A stretch of DNA of 10,737 nucleotides. Origin: Fidelibacterota bacterium (GTDB lineage Bacteria; Fidelibacterota; Marinisomatia; SCGC-AAA003-L08; TS1B11). Positions 5,989 to 10,737 of this stretch are shown piece after piece. The number at the start of each line of letters is the position of its first letter. Position 1 is the stretch's first letter. The stretch lies in NCBI GenBank assembly GCA_022564085.1, contig JADFMC010000035.1:1-10737 (forward strand), written 5' to 3'. Under the pieces are notes generated by a model. The model was given only the letters and a program-made list of their open reading frames with translations. It did no database searches and was not told where the DNA came from. The translations under genes were made by a program, and so were the position numbers.

Positions 5989-7539
5989 ATGAAGCGTAAC
6001 AATCTGAAAACAAACCGTTACTTCAATCACTTTGTTCTTTTTGCCATCACTCTCATCCTGGCCGGCTGTGAGACGCTGGTTGAGAATCCGCTGGTGACCG
6101 CTGAAGATGAGACCAAATCGGGCGGTGATAGAATGACCTTTGCGGAGGATGGCCTGGGGGATGGGACATCCGGGTGCAGCGACTGCTATCCCGGCACGGA
6201 GCAGTTCGGTGAACTGACCTACAACGGTTTTGTTTATACCGCAGAGGACAATCTTTCCACGTTCGGCGTGGACGTCGATAATGGGTCGTACACGTTCGGC
6301 CGCAAAAAGATCAATGAAGGTCATTTGCCCCCGCAAGCGTCTGTCCGGGTGGAAGAGTACATCAACTACTTCCGGCAGGATTACCCACCGCCCATTGACG
6401 GGCCGTTTTCGGTCAGCGTGGATGGAGCGCCCTCTCCCTTCCGTGGAGACAGCCTGCATATCATTCGGATCGGCATCCAGGGTCGCGTGCTCTCCAGCGA
6501 TGAGCGCAAGCCGTGGAACCTGACCTTCCTCGTCGATATATCGGGTTCCATGACCTCCCGGCTGGACCTGGTGAAACAGAGCCTGTATATCCTGGTGGAT
6601 AATATGCAAGCGGGCGACCAGATTTCGGTTTGCACGTATGCTGGTAAAGTGGGTACCGTGCTAATGCCGACAACTCTGGCGGACAATGAAAAAGAGAGTA
6701 TCAAGGGAATTATTTCCGACTTGAAGGCCGGCGGCAGCACGGCCATGGCATCCGGGCTGCAAAATGCCTATGATGTGAATATGTCCGGTTTTCTCGAAGA
6801 CGCCGTGAATCGGATCATTGTCTGTTCGGACGGCGACGCCAATGTGGGGGCCACCGGCCACGAGGCGATCCTGGAGCTGATCGCATCCTATGTCGAGCAG
6901 GGCCTCACCCTGTCGACACTGGGATTCGGGCAGGGGAATTACAACGACTACCTCATGGAGCAGCTGGCCGATCAGGGCAATGGGAACTACTACTATATCG
7001 ACGCCCTGGCGGAAGCCGAGCGGTTGTTCACGGAGGAGTTGACCGGCGTGATGGAGGTGATCGCGAAGGATGTGAAGATCCAGGTCGAGTTCGACCGCAG
7101 CCAGGTGATTCGGTACCGTTTGATAGGCTACGAGAACCGAGACATTGCCGATGACGATTTCGAAGATGAAACCACCGATGCAGGCGAAATTGGCGCCGGT
7201 CACCGGGTAACCGCCCTTTATGAAGTCGAGCTGTCCGGCAACGGGATGGGCCCCCTGCTGATCGTTCACCTGCGGTACAAGCTCCCGAATGGCACGACCG
7301 ATATCCCGGTGGATATCCCCATCACCAGGAATAATCTGGCCGGCGATTTTTCGGGAGCCAGCTCGCGTTTTCAGTTCACCGTGGGTGTCGCTGAATTCGC
7401 CGAAATATTGCGGGGCAGCCCCTATGTGAATACCTCGCTCCAGGAGGTGGAGAGTCTTGTGTCGCAAGCCCTGTGGGGCGCGGATGACCGGGACGTGGAG
7501 TTCCTGGAATTGATCAGGAAAGTCCAGGCCATAGATTAA
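5989..7539 (+). CDS. YfbK-like VWA-domain lipoprotein
   Basis: The 516-residue protein starts with a lipoprotein signal (lipobox LAGC, lipidated C27). A low-complexity acidic/Gly linker with a CSDC pair (C63, C66) follows. Next is the N-terminal region typical of the YfbK family (about 78-150: NLSTFGVDVDNGSY, LPPQASVRVEEYINYF). The von Willebrand A domain (about 175-352) has a complete MIDAS: D183-x-S185-x-S187, T251 and D281. The C-terminal part (about 360-515, including AGEIGAGHRVTALYEVEL) matches the DUF3520-type tail. An intact MIDAS implies Mg2+-dependent binding of a protein ligand. E. coli YfbK has this architecture, but its role is not established. Start: ATG at 5989 with AAAGGA at 5977-5982. 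It lies 26 bp after the Cys-lipoprotein gene, so it is probably in the serpin operon. Confidence 0.97.
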   Translation: MKRNNLKTNRYFNHFVLFAITLILAGCETLVENPLVTAEDETKSGGDRMTFAEDGLGDGTSGCSDCYPGTEQFGELTYNGFVYTAEDNLSTFGVDVDNGSYTFGRKKINEGHLPPQASVRVEEYINYFRQDYPPPIDGPFSVSVDGAPSPFRGDSLHIIRIGIQGRVLSSDERKPWNLTFLVDISGSMTSRLDLVKQSLYILVDNMQAGDQISVCTYAGKVGTVLMPTTLADNEKESIKGIISDLKAGGSTAMASGLQNAYDVNMSGFLEDAVNRIIVCSDGDANVGATGHEAILELIASYVEQGLTLSTLGFGQGNYNDYLMEQLADQGNGNYYYIDALAEAERLFTEELTGVMEVIAKDVKIQVEFDRSQVIRYRLIGYENRDIADDDFEDETTDAGEIGAGHRVTALYEVELSGNGMGPLLIVHLRYKLPNGTTDIPVDIPITRNNLAGDFSGASSRFQFTVGVAEFAEILRGSPYVNTSLQEVESLVSQALWGADDRDVEFLELIRKVQAID

Positions 7540-7587
7540 GACCTGTGGGACGCAATAAACAGCCTGACAGGTGAATGTTAAACATAT

Positions 7588-7593
7588 AAGAGG
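7588..7593 (+). promoter_or_regulatory. Shine-Dalgarno sequence fixing the barrel-gene start
   Basis: AAGAGG lies seven bases before the ATG at 7601 and favours it over an in-frame GTG at 7571, which would add ten residues before the signal peptide. Confidence 0.65.
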
Positions 7594-7600
7594 TACCGCC

Positions 7601-9103
7601 ATGTTCTACCGATCGATGGCATCGATAACGGTGCTCCTGACCTTTCCCATGCTGGTCGCGGGGCAAACGATCAGCGTTAAGACTCTGCCGCTGATCACTA
7701 CGCAGCAATTCGACCTGGCTCCATCCTACAACGCCGGTATGGGGGGCATTTCCATTGCCCTGGATGACGACCTCGCCGATGGCTTCTTAAATCCCGCCCG
7801 CATCACTGCGCTGGACAGGAATCTAGTCTACCTGGCGCCCTACCGGGACAGTTGGAGTCAACGTCATGCTACCGATGGATGGGGGTCACCCACGGAAAGC
7901 ACCATTCAGGGGAGCATGGTACAGGCCATACCTGTCGGGGCGATCAAGCACACCAGGATTGCAGGGGGGCGTATCCGCTTGACAACCGGACTGGCCCTAT
8001 CTCCGGAGAATTTGCGCCACAGATCACATTACAGACAGTTTTGGGACCCTGAAACCGGGCAGTGGAATGGACCGCTGCAAATGAGTGTGCTGAACTGGCC
8101 CCTATCGGGGATTGCCGCCATACAATTCCCCGGCAGGGGCTTATCGGTGGGTGTGGGGGTTGATGCGGTCACCTTGCACGGTGTCGATGGGATTGCCCTG
8201 CTGTATCCCGGCGCCAGGGAGCTGCGTCAGAACGGCAAACTGGCTCAATACCGGCTGGGCGTTTCCATAGAGGGACCCGCAGAATCCCGCCTGGACTTCC
8301 TGCTGTTCCATAAGCGGTACCACATGGAGCAGGATGCGGTGTATGACTGGCGGGCCGACATCCATAACAAGGACGAAGAACAGAGCTGGCTGGTTCAATT
8401 CAAAGGTCGTCTTCCGATAGAGGATCAGGCCCAGGTGGGTCTAGAGCTCACCGGTCAGTGGAAATGGCATCCCAAGATTCCCGATTACCCGGCGCCTGAA
8501 GTCAGCATCCCCCGGGACCCGGGCATCACCAAGGCTGGCCGGATCGGTATTGGGTTCAGCACCCGTGAAGGCAAACTCCTGGTGGCCATCGACGCGGCAT
8601 TGGAGATCATCGACAGTAAGACCTGGGGAGATACCACGGCGCCGGTGACCACCGATGATGACCGGATCATTGAGGCTGGGGATCCGCTGTTCAAAAATGA
8701 TTACTTCTTTACCAATGCTCTGCTGCGGCTCGGCATGGAATACCAAATCAAGAAACGATTGCGCGTGCAGGCCGGATGGTCCACTATGCAGTACAGTTTG
8801 GATTACTACCATGAGGACTTCGTAACGGGTGAAACCATCAGCGCCACACCGCAGAACTGGTGGAAGGAGCCGGTCCTTACCGGGGGAATTGTTGCGGAGA
8901 TGGGCCCGATGGAATGGATTTTTCAAACCAGTAAGCGCACCGGGACAGGCATGCCGGCCCAACAGCAGCAGTGGTGGCCCTGGTGGGGTTTCATGGATGT
9001 GGCGCTGTTGGCAGGGGGCGATATTCTGGCCCCTCCCACGGGGATTGATATCCAGAATGTGCCGGTGGTCATGCACCGGCTGACGATGATCTACTGGTTC
9101 TAA
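7601..9103 (+). CDS. Outer-membrane beta-barrel protein, PorV/OMPP1-like N-terminus
   Basis: The 500-residue product has a signal peptide (hydrophobic SITVLLTFPMLVAG, cleavage likely after G21 before QTIS). The mature N-terminus LAPSYNAGMGGISIALDDD...FLNPARI (39-68) resembles the opening of PorV/PorQ and OMPP1/FadL-like barrels, where a 'G-MGG-A-AxxDD-xxxxNPA' pattern plugs the barrel. Many amphipathic strands follow, and the last residues, LTMIYWF, end in Phe with alternating hydrophobics, the classical C-terminal signal for outer-membrane insertion. A Gln/Trp-rich patch QQQQWWPWWG (454-463) near the end is probably a surface loop or aromatic girdle. It lies 61 bp after the VWA gene with no terminator between, so it is probably the last gene of the serpin operon. 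It could be the barrel partner or export channel for the lipoproteins. Family assignment is by resemblance only. Confidence 0.88.
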   Translation: MFYRSMASITVLLTFPMLVAGQTISVKTLPLITTQQFDLAPSYNAGMGGISIALDDDLADGFLNPARITALDRNLVYLAPYRDSWSQRHATDGWGSPTESTIQGSMVQAIPVGAIKHTRIAGGRIRLTTGLALSPENLRHRSHYRQFWDPETGQWNGPLQMSVLNWPLSGIAAIQFPGRGLSVGVGVDAVTLHGVDGIALLYPGARELRQNGKLAQYRLGVSIEGPAESRLDFLLFHKRYHMEQDAVYDWRADIHNKDEEQSWLVQFKGRLPIEDQAQVGLELTGQWKWHPKIPDYPAPEVSIPRDPGITKAGRIGIGFSTREGKLLVAIDAALEIIDSKTWGDTTAPVTTDDDRIIEAGDPLFKNDYFFTNALLRLGMEYQIKKRLRVQAGWSTMQYSLDYYHEDFVTGETISATPQNWWKEPVLTGGIVAEMGPMEWIFQTSKRTGTGMPAQQQQWWPWWGFMDVALLAGGDILAPPTGIDIQNVPVVMHRLTMIYWF

Positions 9104-9168
9104 GGGGATTTACTCGCTGTGATTGAGTGGGTTAAACGGTCCCCTTGATTAAATCAACTCCATCAAGG
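9102..9168 (+). other. Overlapping stem-loops after the serpin operon
   Basis: AAGGGGA (9102-9108) can pair with TCCCCTT (9140-9146), with an inner ACTC/GAGT match. Alternatively CCTTGAT (9143-9149) can pair with ATCAAGG (9162-9168). The two stems share 9143-9146, so only one can form fully. No T-run follows either, so at best this is an atypical terminator or an mRNA 3'-end stabiliser. Confidence 0.3.
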
Positions 9169-9203
9169 CTTGTCCTGAGCCCGCCGAAGGGCTTGTTCTG
9201 AAC
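9167..9203 (+). repeat. Interspersed repeat, full unit plus half unit
   Basis: The unit at 9167-9190 contains CTGAGCCCGCCGAAG. It is followed at once by GGCTTGTTCTGAAC (9190-9203), which matches the first 14 bases of the unit at 12 positions. It is a variant of the CTGAGCTTGTCGAAG type of intergenic repeat seen widely in environmental bacterial genomes. Confidence 0.7.
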
Positions 9204-9262
9204 CCCGCCCTGGCCCTGGGCGGACCCACGGGGAGTCCCGGGCAGACCGATGGCAAGGGATG

Positions 9263-9286
9263 GGCTTATCCTGAGTCCGGCGAAGG
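9263..9286 (+). repeat. Interspersed repeat, second full unit
   Basis: This unit matches 9167-9190 at 21 of 24 positions (core CTGAGTCCGGCGAAG) and has the same orientation, 96 bp away. Confidence 0.7.
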
Positions 9287-9424
9287 ATGGTGCTGAGGTA
9301 GTATTCCTCGCTATCGTCCGCTGATTCCCGGATACGGACCGGATACCCATTCCCATTTCTCGATGGGCTTCGGCCATTTTTAGAATACTGTGTCCCTTTG
9401 GATGTGGAGGATCGCCCCGCCCCG

Positions 9425-9455
9425 TTTTCAGCGGGATTAGGTATTTTCAGCGGGA
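9425..9455 (+). repeat. 12-bp direct repeat
   Basis: TTTTCAGCGGGA occurs at 9425-9436 and again at 9444-9455, a period of 19 bp. It could be a binding site or replication slippage; nothing further is seen. Confidence 0.6.
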
Positions 9456-9494
9456 ATTGTCCAACCAGAGGCAGGAAGTCCTCTCCGCGGCACG

Positions 9495-9509
9495 CTTCGA
9501 CAAGCTCAG
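9495..9509 (-). repeat. Interspersed repeat, inverted copy
   Basis: Read on the minus strand this is CTGAGCTTGTCGAAG, the form of the repeat commonest in other genomes. It matches the 9175-9189 core at 12 of 15 positions, in opposite orientation. Confidence 0.7.
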
Positions 9510-9603
9510 CGCAGGCTCACATTCCACTAAAGACTAGATGTTTGACCAATGATGGCCGTAGGTATGTGAATTTGGGGCTTTGGACAGGGCTTAATATGCA
9601 ATC

Positions 9604-9642
9604 GACGCGCCTTCTCCCACCGGATCATAAATCCAGCGCGTC
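9604..9642. repeat. Inverted repeat with nested inner stem
   Basis: GACGCGC (9604-9610) and GCGCGTC (9636-9642) are perfect 7-bp arms. The loop contains a GGAT/ATCC inner pair. There is no adjacent T-run. Confidence 0.4.
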
Positions 9643-9980
9643 CCCATCGACAAACTAAAATGCATATTCGATCCGTACCCGGTAAAACGACTTTTGTAGT
9701 GACCTGTGCCCACAATATTAAGGAAGATCATTACTGCGGAATGAGATGAGAGAGGTCAGTCTGAATATCCTATTTCAATAAGAATGGACTGAAATCCGGG
9801 CTCGTTTGAGGATTTTGAACTATGAGAAGATCTATATAATACGGCTCTGTAGCCTTCACGGTAATTGGGTCACAAGTTCGGACTGAATTTCCCTTGTAAA
9901 AATAGTTGGTTGAGGAACTGATACAGTTTAAGCTATCCATACCAACTTATTACCCAGTATCCCATGTTGGGGATTATCTC

Positions 9981-9986
9981 AGGAGG
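9981..9986 (+). promoter_or_regulatory. Strong Shine-Dalgarno sequence of the cytochrome gene
   Basis: AGGAGG ends five bases before the ATG at 9992 and fixes that start. Confidence 0.8.
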
Positions 9987-9991
9987 CTGTT

Positions 9992-10737
9992 ATGAGATAC
10001 AGATCGACTCTCATTGTTCTATTCGCCATGTTATTTTGCACGTGTGCCAAATTTATTCCGAGGCGAATTGGACCACCACCGGATGTTTCTGTGGAAATCA
10101 CCCCGGAGCGAGTGGCCTTGGGTAAGAAATTGGCTGAGGGGATCATGGCCTGTGGTTCCTGCCATACGACCGGCAGTTTTGAGGGCGATCCACGGCAAGA
10201 TATGTTCCTGGCGGGCGATGTTGAATATGGCAAATTTGAAGGCAAAATTGCAGCCCCCAACATAACGCCTGACAAGGAGACAGGAATTGGCGCCTGGACC
10301 GATGGAGAAATCATCCGGGCAATCACCAAGGGACTGAGCCGGGATAACCGTATCTTGTTGCCCACGATGCCATGGGTGAATTTTGGCGCCGCATTAACCG
10401 ATGAAGAAGCTCAGGCACTGGTAGCCTACCTGCGGACGGTGCCGGAGCCGGTCAGGCATGAGGTGGAGGCCACCGATTTAACGATGATTATGTCTTTCTT
10501 CACATTGACGGGCATGGCATATAACATATACGCCAAAGACCCCTTTTATACGGATTACGAACCAAACCTTGCAACTGCCGAGGGACGCGGCAAACGGCTC
10601 GCTTATCTGGGCGCGTGTGTCGATTGCCACGTATATGCTCCTAAATTCGAGCCACAGTTCGGTTCGTTGGCGGGAGGCATGATCGTGGATGTACCTGGAA
10701 TACCAGTCATCTTCTGTTCAAACCTTTCGCCGGATAT
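9992..10737 (+). CDS. Multidomain c-type cytochrome (at least two haems), 3' end outside window
   Basis: 248 codons are seen with no stop. After an export signal (STLIVLFAMLFCTC, residues 5-18) come two cytochrome c domains. The first has CGSCH (54-58), NITPDKETGIGAWTD (90-104) and a probable axial Met126 in PTMPW, ending VAYLRTVPEP. The second begins with CVDCH (209-213), and SNLSPD (243-248) mirrors NITPD of domain one. This is the COG2010-type arrangement found in cytochrome subunits of periplasmic dehydrogenases and oxidases, where haems pass electrons from an oxidised substrate to the respiratory chain; the partner enzyme is not in the window. Cysteines C16/C18 may mean lipid anchoring, but neither fits a standard lipobox well. 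The start has a strong Shine-Dalgarno sequence. The gene is separated from the serpin operon by 888 bp and is probably independent. Confidence 0.95.
   Translation, partial: MRYRSTLIVLFAMLFCTCAKFIPRRIGPPPDVSVEITPERVALGKKLAEGIMACGSCHTTGSFEGDPRQDMFLAGDVEYGKFEGKIAAPNITPDKETGIGAWTDGEIIRAITKGLSRDNRILLPTMPWVNFGAALTDEEAQALVAYLRTVPEPVRHEVEATDLTMIMSFFTLTGMAYNIYAKDPFYTDYEPNLATAEGRGKRLAYLGACVDCHVYAPKFEPQFGSLAGGMIVDVPGIPVIFCSNLSPD

Larger units (their letters stand above)
9104..9991. other. 888-bp region without a confident gene
   Basis: Between the barrel gene and the cytochrome gene no reading frame has a start, Shine-Dalgarno sequence and recognisable product. The stretch holds interspersed repeat units (listed separately), a 12-bp direct repeat, an inverted repeat at 9604-9642 and short minus-strand coding-like fragments at 9591-9869. 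The last 250 bp are AT-rich and should contain the cytochrome promoter. A TATAAT (9835-9840) is present, but the only TTGAAC upstream (9815-9820) is just 14 bp away, so I do not call a promoter. Confidence 0.7.

Noticed and set aside
6661..7602. A 313-codon minus-strand open frame opposite the VWA gene
   Set aside because: It mirrors the codon structure of the VWA gene and shows no domain, signal peptide or ribosome-binding site.
9167..9509. CRISPR array
   Set aside because: Units are few, irregularly spaced, degenerate and in both orientations; there are no cas genes.
9398..9658. An 86-codon plus-strand frame in the repeat region
   Set aside because: It has no ribosome-binding site, runs through the direct repeat and the inverted interspersed repeat, and its product has no recognisable features.
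9815..9840. TTGAAC and TATAAT as a sigma-70-type promoter of the cytochrome gene
   Set aside because: The spacer is only 14 bp and the site is about 150 bp from the start; not good enough to call.

Overview
The window comes from a Gram-negative (diderm) bacterium. Evidence is the set of lipoprotein signal peptides, two predicted outer-membrane beta-barrel proteins, a periplasmic coiled-coil protein and a c-type cytochrome. Base composition is moderate (coding regions a little above half G+C by eye), with AT-richer spacers. The mix of an envelope-anchored serpin, a YfbK-type VWA lipoprotein and a PorV/OMPP1-like barrel is reminiscent of the Fibrobacterota-Chlorobiota-Bacteroidota side of the tree and allied uncultured phyla (Marinimicrobia, Calditrichota, KSB1-like). 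That placement is an inference from gene content only.

Region 1 (1-3740) is a tightly packed plus-strand operon: the 3' end of a sensor histidine kinase, an NtrC-family sigma-54 activator one base later, a secreted coiled-coil protein overlapping it by 4 bp, and a predicted outer-membrane beta-barrel without a standard start codon. It closes with a stem-loop and T-rich stretch that looks like a terminator. The last two products are not recognised; their coupling to the two-component genes suggests they are part of what the system senses or controls.

Region 2 (about 3741-9103) is a second plus-strand operon. It has a leader with a GG-N10-GC sigma-54-like promoter, a lipoprotein serpin with an intact reactive-centre loop, an unrecognised cysteine-containing lipoprotein (1-bp overlap), a YfbK-like VWA lipoprotein, and a beta-barrel ending in Phe. 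All four products are predicted to be exported to the envelope. A sigma-54-type site at the head of this operon, next to a sigma-54 activator gene, suggests that region 1 may control region 2.

Region 3 (9104-9991) is an 888-bp stretch without a confident gene. It carries several copies of a CTGAGC(TT/CC)G(T/C)CGAAG interspersed repeat in both orientations, a 12-bp direct repeat, a long inverted repeat and possible decayed minus-strand coding sequence. Region 4 (9992-end) is the 5' part of a c-type cytochrome with two CxxCH haem sites, cut by the window end.

Most novel here: the serpin / Cys-lipoprotein / VWA / barrel operon as a possible surface protease-defence or adhesion module under NtrC-type control, and the coiled-coil plus barrel pair joined to the regulator genes. 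No tRNA, rRNA, CRISPR array or transposase gene was seen.
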